Assembly (NCBI RefSeq): GCF_001528745.1
Contig: NZ_BCNS01000210.1
Span: forward strand, 1-64,000
Direction: 5' to 3'
From: Marinobacterium profundum
GTDB lineage: Bacteria > Pseudomonadota > Gammaproteobacteria > Pseudomonadales > Balneatricaceae
Length of the DNA stretch: 64,000 bases
Part shown: positions 22,728 through 32,614 of the stretch, one piece after another
How the letters are laid out: every line of letters begins with the position of its first letter
Position numbering within the stretch: the first letter of the stretch is position 1
Translations under genes and position numbers: made by a program
Notes under the pieces: generated by a model
Told to the model about the DNA's origin: nothing
Database searches by the model: none
The model's input: only the letters and a program-made list of their open reading frames with translations

Positions 22728-23809
22728 TTCATGGTTTCCAGGCAGATGCGCGCCACATCGCGGCTGGCCTCAGGCCGACCCTGCGCCCGCGCAATCTTCG
22801 CCATGCCAAGCAGGGTTTCCCGACTGCCAAGCTCTTCAAGCAGGGCTTTAAGCGCGCTCTCATCCAGATCGCGCTGCTGAATCAGTCGCGCAGCCCCCGG
22901 ACCCGCCAGGTAAGCGGCATTGCCTGTCTGATGGTCATCCACCGCGAACGGGAAAGGCACCAGCACCGCAGCAACGCCAGCGATAGACAACTCGCTCACC
23001 GTCAAGGCCCCGGCGCGGCACAGTACCAGATCGGCCCAGCCATAGGCCTCATCCATGCGATCGATAAAAGGTACGACCTCGGCCTCAACACCGCAGTCCC
23101 GATAGAGCGCCTGGGTCTCATCCAGCAGTTTCCTGCCCGTTTGATGCCGCACCAGCGGTCGTTGCTCCGGCGCCAGGGATGCAAGCACCTTGGGCAGCAA
23201 GTCGTTAATGGCGCGCGCCCCCAGACTGCCGCCGACCACCAGCAGGCGTAGCGGCCCGGTACGCCCCTGCATGCGCTCTTCCGGCGGTGCCAGTTCAAGA
23301 ATGGCACCGCGCACCGGGTTGCCGGTCAGGGTGACGTCGCGGCCGGCACCGAAAGCCCCACCGAAGGCTTCAAGCACCCGTGTTGCCATGCGCGACAGAA
23401 TGCGATTGGTCATGCCTGCCGTGGCGTTCTGTTCGTGTATCACCAGCGGGCGCCCCTGCAAGCGAGCGGCCAGCCCGCCGGGGCCTGCGGCAAAGCCGCC
23501 CATGCCCAGCACCAGGTCCGGCTGGTAGCGGCGCAGCAAACACCAGGCCTGCCACAGCGCCCGCGCCAGGCGCAAAGGCGCCAGCGCAAGGCTCAATCGA
23601 CCCTTGCCACGCAGGCCGGCCACATCGATGTAGTGCAGCTCAATGCCGGCCGCCGGCACCAGATCGGACTCAATGCCCCGTCTTGTTCCGAGCCATTCCA
23701 CCTGCACACCTTCACGCTGCAGCTCCCGCGCCGTGGCCAGCGCCGGAAATACATGACCACCCGTACCGCCGGCCATAACCAACACTTTCTTACCCTGCCA
23801 GGCCGTCAT
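22724..23809 (-). CDS. murG: Lipid II synthase, GlcNAc transferase MurG
   Basis: A 361-residue GT28 glycosyltransferase that adds GlcNAc to lipid I on the inner face of the membrane. N-terminal G-loop MAGGTGGHVFPALA, second G-loop VLGMGGFAAGPGG, IHEQNATAGMTNR, and the UDP-GlcNAc site VLCRAGALTVSELSIAG are all present. It overlaps ftsW by four bases and is followed directly by the repeat region before murC. Confidence 0.97.
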   Translation of the reverse strand: MTAWQGKKVLVMAGGTGGHVFPALATARELQREGVQVEWLGTRRGIESDLVPAAGIELHYIDVAGLRGKGRLSLALAPLRLARALWQAWCLLRRYQPDLVLGMGGFAAGPGGLAARLQGRPLVIHEQNATAGMTNRILSRMATRVLEAFGGAFGAGRDVTLTGNPVRGAILELAPPEERMQGRTGPLRLLVVGGSLGARAINDLLPKVLASLAPEQRPLVRHQTGRKLLDETQALYRDCGVEAEVVPFIDRMDEAYGWADLVLCRAGALTVSELSIAGVAAVLVPFPFAVDDHQTGNAAYLAGPGAARLIQQRDLDESALKALLEELGSRETLLGMAKIARAQGRPEASRDVARICLETMK

Positions 23810-25029
23810 GTCGCAGACTCCGTTACTTGCGCATCCGTACCAACACGACGACGCCTGCGCGACCGCGGCGCCCCGGCCGCCAGACGCTTGGTTTTAAGTT
23901 CAAAATCAATTCGCTGCACTATGGCAATCATGGCGCAGCACACCAGCAAACTGCTGCCGCCGTAGCTCAGCAACGGCAGTGTCAGCCCCTTGGTGGGCAA
24001 GGCACCGACATTCACGCCTATATTGATCAGCGCCTGGCCTGCGAAGATAAAGCCAAAACCGTAGGCGGCGTAGGCCATGAAAAACTCTTTCTGTTTCTCC
24101 GCCTGGCGCCCGATCAGGAAGACCCGCGTTACCAGCACGACATAAAGACTGATCACCAGCAGCGCGCCCATCAGACCAAACTCTTCCGCCAGTACCGAAA
24201 ATACAAAATCGGTATGGGCTTCGGGCAGGTAAAACAGCTTCTGCACACTGCTGCCAAGGCCAGTGCCAAACAGGTCACCGCGACCAAAAGCGATCTGGGC
24301 CTGGGACAGCTGATAGCCGGCACCAAAAGGGTCGGACCAGGGGTCCTGGAAGGACTTCAGGCGCTCCATGCGGTACGGCTGGGCGATGGCCAGCACACCG
24401 ATCAGGGCAATGGCGCCGCAGGTAACCATCAAAAACTGCCCAAATCGCATGCCACCCAGAAATATCATGCCCATGACAGTGCCCATCAGCACCACAGCCG
24501 CACCGTAATCGGGTTCCATAATCAGCAGGAACACCAGGATACCCAGTGGCAGCGCGGGCTTGGCCACACCGGTCCAGCTACTGCGTACCTCGGTCAGACG
24601 CCGTACCAGATAACCACTGAGGTAGAGCACCATACAGAACTTGGCGATTTCCGACGCCTGCAGATTGATCGGACCCAGACCAATCCAGCGTCGACTGCCG
24701 TTTACTTCGCGACCCAAGCCGGGAATCAGCACCAGTACCAGCAACACGAGCGCCACCAGCAGCAGCACAGGCCCCAGCCGGTGCCAGAATGCCAGCGGGA
24801 TGCGCGACACCACCAGCGCCAGCACCAGCCCCATGATCATGAAAATGCCGTGGCGGATACTGAAGAAAAAAGCCCCGCCAAAGCGCTCTGCCGCCACGTC
24901 CATGGACGCCGAGGTGATCATCACAAAACCGGTCAGTACCAGGCTGACAGCGGCCAGCAGCAGCCAGGGGTCGAACGGTAACGTCCCCTGCTGCTGCGGC
25001 TGCAATGCCTGCCAGTACTTTTTGATCAT
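23806..25029 (-). CDS. ftsW: SEDS glycosyltransferase FtsW
   Basis: A 407-residue SEDS-family protein with about ten membrane segments. It is the septal peptidoglycan polymerase that partners FtsI. Typical segments are NGSRRWIGLGPINLQASEIAK, SFQDPWSDPFGAGYQLSQ, LPEAHTDFVFSVLAEEFG and PTKGLTLPLLSYGGSSL. The C-terminus is basic (RSRRRRR). It overlaps murD and murG by four bases each. Confidence 0.97.
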   Translation of the reverse strand: MIKKYWQALQPQQQGTLPFDPWLLLAAVSLVLTGFVMITSASMDVAAERFGGAFFFSIRHGIFMIMGLVLALVVSRIPLAFWHRLGPVLLLVALVLLVLVLIPGLGREVNGSRRWIGLGPINLQASEIAKFCMVLYLSGYLVRRLTEVRSSWTGVAKPALPLGILVFLLIMEPDYGAAVVLMGTVMGMIFLGGMRFGQFLMVTCGAIALIGVLAIAQPYRMERLKSFQDPWSDPFGAGYQLSQAQIAFGRGDLFGTGLGSSVQKLFYLPEAHTDFVFSVLAEEFGLMGALLVISLYVVLVTRVFLIGRQAEKQKEFFMAYAAYGFGFIFAGQALINIGVNVGALPTKGLTLPLLSYGGSSLLVCCAMIAIVQRIDFELKTKRLAAGAPRSRRRRRVGTDAQVTESAT

Positions 25030-26381
25030 GCCAGGGCCCTCACTGCAGCGACGAAGCTATGGCCGCGTGCCGGATAGCCGCTGAACATGTCAAAGCTGGC
25101 ACAGGCTGGCGACAGCAGCACTATGTCGCCGGGCTGGGCCAGGCTAGCGGCCTGCTGAACCGCATCATCCATGGACTGGGCATAGACACGCGCAACGGTG
25201 TTGATAGCGGCATCAATGCGCGGTGCATCGCGACCGATCAATACCAGCGCCCGGGCATAACGATTGAGCGGTGCATCCAGCTCGGCAAACTCGGCGCCCT
25301 TGCCATCACCACCGGCGATCAGCACTATACCTGCGCCCGCCGCCAGGGTCGGCCCCAGCCCGTTCAGCGCAGCAACAGTAGCGCCGACATTGGTGCCTTT
25401 GGAGTCGTTGACGTAGGCGACATCGGCGACATCGGCAACCCACTCGCAACGGTGTTCGAGACCCCCAAAGGTGCGCAGTGCCTGCAGCATGGCCGCCATC
25501 GGCAGGCCAGCAGCATGGCCAATGGCCAGCGCCGCCAGCGCATTGCTGACATTATGGGTACCGCGGATACGCAGCTCGCTGACCGCCAGCAGCCGCTCGC
25601 GGCCCAGCGCCAGCCAGTCCTGCCCGGCTGCGTCCTGCAGCAAGCCAAAGCGCTTCAGATCAGGCACGCCAAGATGGTACAGCCAGGTTTCCACACCCTT
25701 GGGCAGCAGCGGATGGGTCAGCGGATCATCCTTGTTTTCCACCACCTTGCGGGCACCGCGAAAGATGCGATGCTTGGCGCGGTAATAGTCCTGCACACTG
25801 TCGTAGCGATCCAGGTGATCGGGACTGATATTCAGCACAGTAGCGACTTCGGCACGCAGGTCAGACGTTGTTTCCAGCTGAAAGCTCGACAACTCCAGCA
25901 CGTAGAGTGCTTGTTCGCCGCCGGCCAGCATGTCCAGCACAGGGGTTCCCAGGTTGCCGCCGACACCCACATCAATACCCGCCGCCGCCGCCATTTCTCC
26001 CACCAGGGTCGTGACGGTGCTCTTGGCGTTGGAGCCAGTGATAGCGATCACAGGCGCGCTTATGGCACGGCAGAACAGGTCGATGTCACCGGTCAGGCGC
26101 ACACCGGCAGCCACCGCCTGGCGAATCGCCGGATGACTCTGGGCCACACCCGGGCTCAGCACCAGCTCATCGGCCCGCGCCAGAAAGTCGCCGTCCAGCT
26201 CGCCGCAGTGCACGTCTACATCGGGCGCAAATGCACGCAGCTCTTCGAGTCCCGGCGGCGCCTGGCGGGTATCCACCACGGCAAAGCGACGGCCAAGGCG
26301 CTGCAGATGCCGCGCACAGGAGAGCCCGGTCTTGCCCAGACCGATCACCACTGTTAGCCGATCACTCGAAATCAAACTCAT
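25026..26381 (-). CDS. murD: UDP-N-acetylmuramoyl-L-alanine--D-glutamate ligase
   Basis: A 451-residue Mur ligase that adds D-Glu. N-terminal VIGLGKTGLSCARHL, P-loop ITGSNAKSTVTTLVGE (Ala in place of the more common Gly), central domain NISPDHLDRY, and the C-terminal motif LLSPACASFDMFSGYPARGHSF are present. The start ATG is preceded by a repeat-rich 157-base spacer from mraY, the longest gap within the mur-fts run. Confidence 0.97.
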   Translation of the reverse strand: MSLISSDRLTVVIGLGKTGLSCARHLQRLGRRFAVVDTRQAPPGLEELRAFAPDVDVHCGELDGDFLARADELVLSPGVAQSHPAIRQAVAAGVRLTGDIDLFCRAISAPVIAITGSNAKSTVTTLVGEMAAAAGIDVGVGGNLGTPVLDMLAGGEQALYVLELSSFQLETTSDLRAEVATVLNISPDHLDRYDSVQDYYRAKHRIFRGARKVVENKDDPLTHPLLPKGVETWLYHLGVPDLKRFGLLQDAAGQDWLALGRERLLAVSELRIRGTHNVSNALAALAIGHAAGLPMAAMLQALRTFGGLEHRCEWVADVADVAYVNDSKGTNVGATVAALNGLGPTLAAGAGIVLIAGGDGKGAEFAELDAPLNRYARALVLIGRDAPRIDAAINTVARVYAQSMDDAVQQAASLAQPGDIVLLSPACASFDMFSGYPARGHSFVAAVRALA

Positions 26382-26442
26382 CTATCTCTCATTCCCTGTT
26401 GCACAACCATCAATAACCGCATCATCGGTGATACCAACTCAC

Positions 26443-26526
26443 CACCTTTTACCTTGCACCTTTTACCTTGCACCTTTTAGCTAGCACCTTTCTCCTCGCA
26501 CCTCGCACCTCGCACCTCGCCCCTCG
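26443..26526. repeat. 14-bp and 7-bp tandem repeats in the mraY-murD spacer
   Basis: Four consecutive 14-base units (CACCTTTTACCTTG twice, then two variants at 26471 and 26485) run into four 7-base units (CACCTCG three times, CCCCTCG once). The 7-mer is half of the last 14-mer, so one array appears to have grown from the other by slippage. On the coding strand the array reads as repeated AAGGTG/GAGGTG, similar to ribosome-binding sequences. Confidence 0.9.
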
Positions 26527-26538
26527 TCCTTTTTACCT

Positions 26539-27621
26539 TTACCTGATCTTCAACGTCGCCAGGCCGACCAATACCAGTACCACTGTAATGATCCAGAAGC
26601 GCACTATCACCCGTGGCTCAGGCCAGCCCTTCAATTCAAAGTGATGATGAATCGGCGCCATACGAAAGATGCGCCGGCCAGTCAGCTTAAACGAGGCCAC
26701 CTGCAGGATCACTGATACGGTTTCCATCACGAAAACGCCGCCCATGATCACCAGCACCAGTTCCTGGCGCACGATTACGGCCACGGTGCCCAGCGCAGCC
26801 CCCAGGGCCAGAGCACCCACATCGCCCATAAATACCTGAGCCGGATAGGTATTGAACCAGAGAAAGCCCAGGCCCGCGCCGACGATGGCACCGCAGAAAA
26901 TAATCACCTCACCGGCACCGGCGATATAGGGGATATTCAGATAACTGGCGAACTGGCTGTGGCCGGTCAGATAGGCAAAAACCGCCAGCGCACCGGCCAC
27001 CATGACCGTGGGCATAATGGCCAGCCCGTCCAGACCATCGGTGAGGTTGACAGCATTGGAGGTGCCAACAATCACGAAATAGGTAAAGACGACAAAGAAG
27101 ATGCCGAGGTCCAGCGCCACTTCCTTGAAAAAGGGCACGATCAGAGTGGTTTCGGCCACACCCGGAGCCGTGCTATAGAGTGCAATGGCAGCCCCCAGGC
27201 CGCCGACGGACTGCCAGAAATACTTCCAGCGCGCAGGCAGGCCACGGGAGTTTTTCTCCACTACCTTGCGCCAGTCATCGACCCAGCCAACGGCGCCAAA
27301 AATGAAGGTCACGCCCATCAGTATCCAGACATAGCGATTGCCCAGGTCGCTCCACAGAAAGGTGCTGATACCGATCGCCAGCAATATCAGGCCACCACCC
27401 ATGGTCGGGGTGCCGGCTTTGCTGAGGTGGGACTGGGGACCGTCATTGCGTACGGACTGACCGATCTGGCGATTTTTCAGCAGTCTGATCAGGCGCGGAC
27501 CTGCGAACAGCGAGATCCCCAGTGCCGTCAGCACACCCAGAATGCCGCGCAGCGTAATGTATTGAAACACAGCAAAGCCTTTAAAATACTGCGTCATAAA
27601 TTCGGCAAAAATAACCAGCAT
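26539..27621 (-). CDS. mraY: Phospho-N-acetylmuramoyl-pentapeptide transferase
   Basis: A 360-residue integral membrane enzyme with about ten helices that makes lipid I from UDP-MurNAc-pentapeptide and undecaprenyl phosphate. The signature motifs [41 protein letters not shown] and [14 protein letters not shown] supply the catalytic aspartates and histidines. The start codon directly abuts the murF stop. Confidence 0.98.
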   Translation of the reverse strand: MLVIFAEFMTQYFKGFAVFQYITLRGILGVLTALGISLFAGPRLIRLLKNRQIGQSVRNDGPQSHLSKAGTPTMGGGLILLAIGISTFLWSDLGNRYVWILMGVTFIFGAVGWVDDWRKVVEKNSRGLPARWKYFWQSVGGLGAAIALYSTAPGVAETTLIVPFFKEVALDLGIFFVVFTYFVIVGTSNAVNLTDGLDGLAIMPTVMVAGALAVFAYLTGHSQFASYLNIPYIAGAGEVIIFCGAIVGAGLGFLWFNTYPAQVFMGDVGALALGAALGTVAVIVRQELVLVIMGGVFVMETVSVILQVASFKLTGRRIFRMAPIHHHFELKGWPEPRVIVRFWIITVVLVLVGLATLKIR

Positions 27622-29001
27622 CTAGTGAGATTCCCCTTGCGTCAGGCCGGATACGACCTGATCCATAGCGGCGCTGCGCGACCCCTTGACCAGCAGGGTC
27701 AGCTGCGCGTGCGCCAGTGTATTAAGTGCGCCGATTAACTCGGCTCTGTTATCAAAATTCTGTCCATCGCTACCGCCCTTAGCGCAATAGGCCGCAACCG
27801 CGTGACTACACAAAGGCCCTGTGGCATAGAAGCGCTCAATTCCGGCCGCCGCCGCATAGGCTCCCACCTCGCCATGCTGCTGGGCAGCATCAGCGCCGAG
27901 CTCCGCCATGTCACCGAGCACCAGCACCCGCTCACCCGGCAGGCTCGCCAGCACATCTATGGCAGCCTTGACCGACGCGGGATTGGCGTTATAGCTGTCA
28001 TCAATCAGCCGGCAGCCCGCCACGCCCGCAAGCGGTTTCATACGCCCTGCGACCGCTTCGAAACGCTCAAGCCCCTGCACAATCAGCTTTAACTCCAGAC
28101 CCGCTGCGAAGGCCGCGGCCGTTGCTGCCAGAGCGTTTGCGACGTTGTGACGCCCCAGCACCCGCAGATGCACCGCAGCGCGCTGCTCACCGACAACCAG
28201 TTCAAAGCCGTAACAGCCGTTGGGCTGGTAATACAAGTCCCTGGCCGTCACATCCACATCACTGCGCTCAAGTCCAAAACTCAATACCCGGCGCTGCTCC
28301 AGCTGTCGCAGCCAGGTATCCGCATGTGGATCATCGGCGTTGACCACCGCTGTGCCACCGGCGTTGAGACCATTGAAGATCTCGCCCTTGGCCCGCACGA
28401 CCCCCTCCAGCGAACCAAAGCCCTCGAGGTGCGCGCCAAAGGCATTGTTAAGCACCGCCACATCGGGCCTGGCCAGCCCCGATACGTAGTCGATCTCGCC
28501 AGGGCCACTGGCGCCCATCTCGATTACGGCATAACGGTGCTGCTGTTCCAGCTCGAACAGCGTCAGCGGCACGCCGATTTCGTTGTTCAGGTTGCCACGG
28601 GTTGCCAGCGTAGGGCCTGCGCCGGCCAGTATGGTAGCAAGCATTTCCTTAACAGAAGTTTTACCGCTGCTGCCCGTGACTGCGATCAGGGGGCCTGCAA
28701 AAAAGGTGCGATTGTATTGCGCAATTGCACCGAGCGCGAGTCGTGTATCGGCGACAACTAGCTGCGGCATCGCCAGTGGCAGCAGGCGTTCGACCACCGC
28801 CGCTACAGCGCCCAGGCTCTGAGCCTGGGCGACAAAATCATGGGCATCAAAATTCTCACCGCGCAGTGCCACAAACAGATCCCCCGGCTGAATCCGACGC
28901 GTATCCGTGCTGACGCGGCTAATGCTGATGGCTCCCGCATCGCCTTCAAGACGCCCATCCAGTACCGGCCTCAGCTCGGCAAGACTGAAACATCCGATCA
29001 T
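27622..29001 (-). CDS. murF: UDP-MurNAc-tripeptide--D-alanyl-D-alanine ligase
   Basis: A 459-residue Mur ligase that adds D-Ala-D-Ala, the product of DdlB, to complete the pentapeptide. P-loop VTGSSGKTSVKEM, EMGASGPGEIDY, NNAFGAHLEGFGS and DSYNANPAS are typical. It overlaps murE by four bases and touches mraY, so its translation is coupled on both sides. Confidence 0.97.
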   Translation of the reverse strand: MIGCFSLAELRPVLDGRLEGDAGAISISRVSTDTRRIQPGDLFVALRGENFDAHDFVAQAQSLGAVAAVVERLLPLAMPQLVVADTRLALGAIAQYNRTFFAGPLIAVTGSSGKTSVKEMLATILAGAGPTLATRGNLNNEIGVPLTLFELEQQHRYAVIEMGASGPGEIDYVSGLARPDVAVLNNAFGAHLEGFGSLEGVVRAKGEIFNGLNAGGTAVVNADDPHADTWLRQLEQRRVLSFGLERSDVDVTARDLYYQPNGCYGFELVVGEQRAAVHLRVLGRHNVANALAATAAAFAAGLELKLIVQGLERFEAVAGRMKPLAGVAGCRLIDDSYNANPASVKAAIDVLASLPGERVLVLGDMAELGADAAQQHGEVGAYAAAAGIERFYATGPLCSHAVAAYCAKGGSDGQNFDNRAELIGALNTLAHAQLTLLVKGSRSAAMDQVVSGLTQGESH

Positions 29002-30497
29002 GACAGCGCCCCCTGTTTGCGCATATCCAGCGCCTGCTGCGCGATCAGTTGATCACTGAACGGACGACGCTGGCCTTTAACTTCCTGATAATCCTCATGT
29101 CCCTTGCCCGCAATCAGCACTATGTCGCCAGTGCCGGCACGGCTCAGGGTCTGCTGGATCGCCCGGGCACGGTCAGGCTCCACCTCGCAAACCGTGGCGC
29201 TGTCGATGCCCTCCTGAATCATGCCGATGATAAGAACCGGGTCTTCGCTGCGCGGATTATCGCTGGTGACCACCACGCGATCCGCCAGGCGTGCGGCAAT
29301 AGTGCCCATCTGAGCGCGCTTGCCGGTGTCGCGGTCACCACCGCAGCCAAACAGACACCAGAGCTGACCTTCAACATGATCGGACAGCGCCTGCAGCGCC
29401 TTTTCCAGTGCATCCGGCGTATGGGCGTAATCGACCACAACCAGCGGCAGTTCACCGCCGCCGAAACATTCCATGCGACCACAGACGGGCGTCAGGCCAT
29501 TAAGGCCATGTTGCAGCTGATCACGACCAAGCCCCGCCAACTGCAGTACCGCAGCGCTGAGCAGCAGGTTACTCAGATTAAAGTGCCCCAGCAGGCGATT
29601 CTGTATATCCATATCACCCAGCTGAGTATGCAGTCGCAGCTGCATGCCGTTGCTGTTGAGCTGACTGCTGACAGGATAAATATCCACATCGGTGCCAGTA
29701 CCAAAGGCCAGCACCTCACGCGCATCGGCAAAAGAACGCTGCAGCAAGCTGCGGCCGAAAGCATCATCGGCATTGATGGCCAGCAAAGGCACCTCCATGG
29801 CATCGAACAGGCGCGCCTTGGCGGCGCCGTAGGCCTCCATGGAACCGTGGTAATCCAGGTGATCGCGACTCAGGTTGCTGAATGCCGCCACATCGAAAGC
29901 GATGCCCTGGACGCGCCCCTGATCCAGCGCGTGGGACGATACCTCCATCACCACCGCATCTGCGCCCTGGCGGCGAAAATCCGCCAGCAGGCGCTGCAAT
30001 GCGATGGGGTCGGGCGTGGTATGACTAGCACTTGCCAGGGCACCGATAAAACCATTCCCCACGGTACCTATCAGCGCCGCGCGCCGCCCGGCAAGGTTCA
30101 GCGCCTGGGTAATGTAGTGACTGCAGGAGGTTTTGCCGTTGGTCCCGGTCACGCCAATCATCTGCATGGCGCGACTCGGCTCACCGTAAAAAAGCGACGC
30201 CATGGGACCTATGCGCCACGCCAGTTGCGGGATGGCCAGCACCGGCACGCCGAAATCGGTCTGCGCGATCATCGCCGACTCGGTTTCATCCACCAGCACC
30301 GCCACGGCGCCACGGGCGACGGCTGCGGGAATGAAATCAACACCCCGGTGCCTCAAACCCGGGCGGGCGAGAAACAGCTCACCGGCCTGCAGCGTACGGC
30401 TGTCCTGGGACAGCCCCCCGAGAACGAGCGAAGCCAGAGGGGTGTTAACCGCCTCTGGCAGGAGCTGTTGCAATGTAACTTGCGCGATTGGAGTCAT
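28998..30497 (-). CDS. murE: UDP-MurNAc-L-Ala-D-Glu--meso-diaminopimelate ligase
   Basis: A 499-residue Mur ligase. P-loop VTGTNGKTSCSHY, EVSSHALDQGR, NLSRDHLDYHG and the specificity motif DNPRSEDP, which indicates meso-diaminopimelate and so a Gram-negative type wall. It begins one base after the ftsI stop codon. Length and motifs are ordinary for the family. Confidence 0.97.
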   Translation of the reverse strand: MTPIAQVTLQQLLPEAVNTPLASLVLGGLSQDSRTLQAGELFLARPGLRHRGVDFIPAAVARGAVAVLVDETESAMIAQTDFGVPVLAIPQLAWRIGPMASLFYGEPSRAMQMIGVTGTNGKTSCSHYITQALNLAGRRAALIGTVGNGFIGALASASHTTPDPIALQRLLADFRRQGADAVVMEVSSHALDQGRVQGIAFDVAAFSNLSRDHLDYHGSMEAYGAAKARLFDAMEVPLLAINADDAFGRSLLQRSFADAREVLAFGTGTDVDIYPVSSQLNSNGMQLRLHTQLGDMDIQNRLLGHFNLSNLLLSAAVLQLAGLGRDQLQHGLNGLTPVCGRMECFGGGELPLVVVDYAHTPDALEKALQALSDHVEGQLWCLFGCGGDRDTGKRAQMGTIAARLADRVVVTSDNPRSEDPVLIIGMIQEGIDSATVCEVEPDRARAIQQTLSRAGTGDIVLIAGKGHEDYQEVKGQRRPFSDQLIAQQALDMRKQGALS

Positions 30498-30498
30498 G

Positions 30499-32214
30499 TT
30501 ATTTCATCGCCACCCGCTTGCTATCTGTCTGCGGCCAGTCATCCGGCGCCACATTCAGCAGCCGCAACGCACCGGCCGCTATCCGCGAAAACACCGGCGC
30601 TGCCACCTCGCCACCGAAATATTCCTGCCCCTTGGGGTTATCCACCATGACCACCATCACCAGTTCCGGGTTCTCCACCGGCGCCACACCGGCAAAGACC
30701 GAGACATACTGATCGGCGATATAGCCACCGGCGCCAATCTTGTGGGTCGTACCTGTTTTGCCGGCAATGCGGTAACCCGGAACCCGTGCACGAGTTCCAG
30801 TGCCACCACTGTTGGTCACCGTTTCCATCATCCCCAGCACATCCCGCGCCACCTGTTCCGGCATTACCCGCACCATGGGCGCGGGTTCGCTCTGTTTGAG
30901 CAGGGAAACGGGACGAATCATGCCGTTGCTGGCGAAGGGAATATAAGCATGAGCCAGCTGCAGCGGTGTCACAGAGAGCCCGTAGCCGTAGGACATGGTG
31001 GCGCGCTCGACGACCTGTTTTTCCGACACATAGGGCACAGAGCCCGACTGTTCGCCCGGGAAGCCCGTGCCCGGCACCTGCCCAAGACCCACGTTGGTCA
31101 TCAGATTGCGTACTGCATCGCCGTGCATACTGAGGGCCAGCTTGGTCACGCCAACGTTGCTGGACTTGGTAATAATGCCGGTCAGATCCAGGGTGCCGTA
31201 ATTACGGTGATCCCGAATGGTGTGTCCCTTTAAGCGGATGTAGCCGGGCGACACATCCACCGGAGTGTCTGGCTTGTACTGGCCGCTCATCAGAGCGGCC
31301 GCCACTGTGAGCGACTTCATTGGTGAGCCTGGCTCGAACAGGTCGGTCAGAGCGCGGTTGCGCAAGGCACCGCTGCTCAGTTTGCTGCGATCATTCGGGT
31401 TGTAGGACGGCTGATTCACCATGGCCAGCACTTCGCCTGTATGGGCATTAAGCACCACCACCGCCGCGCCATCAGCCTTGTGCACCTGCACCGCAGCCTT
31501 AAGCTCACGGTAGGCCAGATACTGCAGCCGAAGATCGATACTCAACTGCAAATTGCGGCCAGGATCGGACTCCTCCACCGAACGAATGTGCTTGATGGTG
31601 CGACCCAGCCGATCCTTGAGTACCAGCTTGCTGCCAGGGTCACCGCGCAGCCAGTCGTTGTAGGCGAGCTCCATGCCCTCCTGCCCCTCACCATCAACAT
31701 TGGTAAAGCCCACCAGGTGACTGGTGACCTCGGCCGCCGGATAGTAGCGTTTGTATTCCCGATCCACATGAATACCGGGCACCCGCAGCGCCGCGACCTG
31801 CTGGGACAGCTCTGGTGAAACCTGTCGCCGCAGATAGATAAACTGACGTGACTTGAATTCGTTGAGACGATCAAGCAGCTCGGTACGATCCATCTCCAGC
31901 AACTGCGCCAGACGTCCCAGGGATGGGTGATTCAAATCGGCTTTGCCAGGGTCGGCCCAGATAGTCGCTACAGGCGCGCTCACCGCCAGGGGCTCGCCGT
32001 TACGGTCGGTAATCTGACCACGGTGCGCAGGAATCAGCATGGTGCGCAGAGTGCGGGCATCGCCCTGACTCTGCAAAAAGGCCTGATCCTGACCATAGAG
32101 GGAAAACAGCTTAAACAGGATGCCCGAGGCGATGATCGCCAGCAGGGCAAACAGCAGTAACAGGCGCCAGCTTTTGGCCGCCTGATTTTCAACCTTGACC
32201 GAATCAGCGTTCAT
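30499..32214 (-). CDS. ftsI: Septal transpeptidase FtsI (PBP3)
   Basis: A 571-residue class B penicillin-binding protein. A short cytoplasmic tail and a membrane helix (about 17-38) precede the dimerisation domain (AHRGQITDRNGEPLA) and the transpeptidase domain. The active-site Ser297 lies in SPMK, the SxN motif in SSN, and KTGT begins at 486. ATG 32214 overlaps the end of ftsL by 11 bases; the frame is open five codons further. It works with FtsW at the septum. Confidence 0.97.
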   Translation of the reverse strand: MNADSVKVENQAAKSWRLLLLFALLAIIASGILFKLFSLYGQDQAFLQSQGDARTLRTMLIPAHRGQITDRNGEPLAVSAPVATIWADPGKADLNHPSLGRLAQLLEMDRTELLDRLNEFKSRQFIYLRRQVSPELSQQVAALRVPGIHVDREYKRYYPAAEVTSHLVGFTNVDGEGQEGMELAYNDWLRGDPGSKLVLKDRLGRTIKHIRSVEESDPGRNLQLSIDLRLQYLAYRELKAAVQVHKADGAAVVVLNAHTGEVLAMVNQPSYNPNDRSKLSSGALRNRALTDLFEPGSPMKSLTVAAALMSGQYKPDTPVDVSPGYIRLKGHTIRDHRNYGTLDLTGIITKSSNVGVTKLALSMHGDAVRNLMTNVGLGQVPGTGFPGEQSGSVPYVSEKQVVERATMSYGYGLSVTPLQLAHAYIPFASNGMIRPVSLLKQSEPAPMVRVMPEQVARDVLGMMETVTNSGGTGTRARVPGYRIAGKTGTTHKIGAGGYIADQYVSVFAGVAPVENPELVMVVMVDNPKGQEYFGGEVAAPVFSRIAAGALRLLNVAPDDWPQTDSKRVAMK

Positions 32215-32614
32215 GACGCACGATCTCAATCATGCCGGGCTCAGGCACCAGCATGGCAAGACGCTTACTCGCAACCTGTTCAATGCGGTTATTCGCCGCC
32301 CAGGCACTTTCTTCCAGCACCAGTTGACCCCACTCGACCTGGAGTTCATCCCAGTTGGCAATCAGGTTTTGATGCTGGTTAAACAGAATACGGTATTGAT
32401 AAGCACTGAAAATTACCGCCATGGCACTGCCAACCAGTAACACCACCAGCACCAGCAGCACCATCGCCGGACGTGTCAGCTCTGCGGCACTGAACAGACG
32501 CAAGGACGCCGCAGGGACAGACTTGGTATCTGTCGCTGCGGCGTCGGCCGATTTCCAGCCCTGCAGCCACTGCAGCATCCGGAACGGGCGCCACTCCATG
32601 GCGGGCACTTTCAT
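32204..32614 (-). CDS. ftsL: Cell division protein FtsL
   Basis: A 136-residue bitopic protein with a 48-residue cytoplasmic part, a membrane helix at about 49-70, and a periplasmic coiled coil ([25 protein letters not shown]) ending in [10 protein letters not shown]. The N-terminal part is longer than in E. coli FtsL. It forms a complex with FtsB and FtsQ. It overlaps rsmH by four bases. Confidence 0.9.
   Translation of the reverse strand: MKVPAMEWRPFRMLQWLQGWKSADAAATDTKSVPAASLRLFSAAELTRPAMVLLVLVVLLVGSAMAVIFSAYQYRILFNQHQNLIANWDELQVEWGQLVLEESAWAANNRIEQVASKRLAMLVPEPGMIEIVRHER

Noticed and set aside
26443-26526. Possible CRISPR or iteron array between mraY and murD
   Set aside because: Units are 7 and 14 bases with no spacers, no origin-like A+T box and no replication gene nearby; simple slippage explains it.
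29049-30650. A 533-codon open frame on the plus strand
   Set aside because: Antisense to murE and the end of ftsI; no domain features, His/Gln-rich composition typical of antisense translation.
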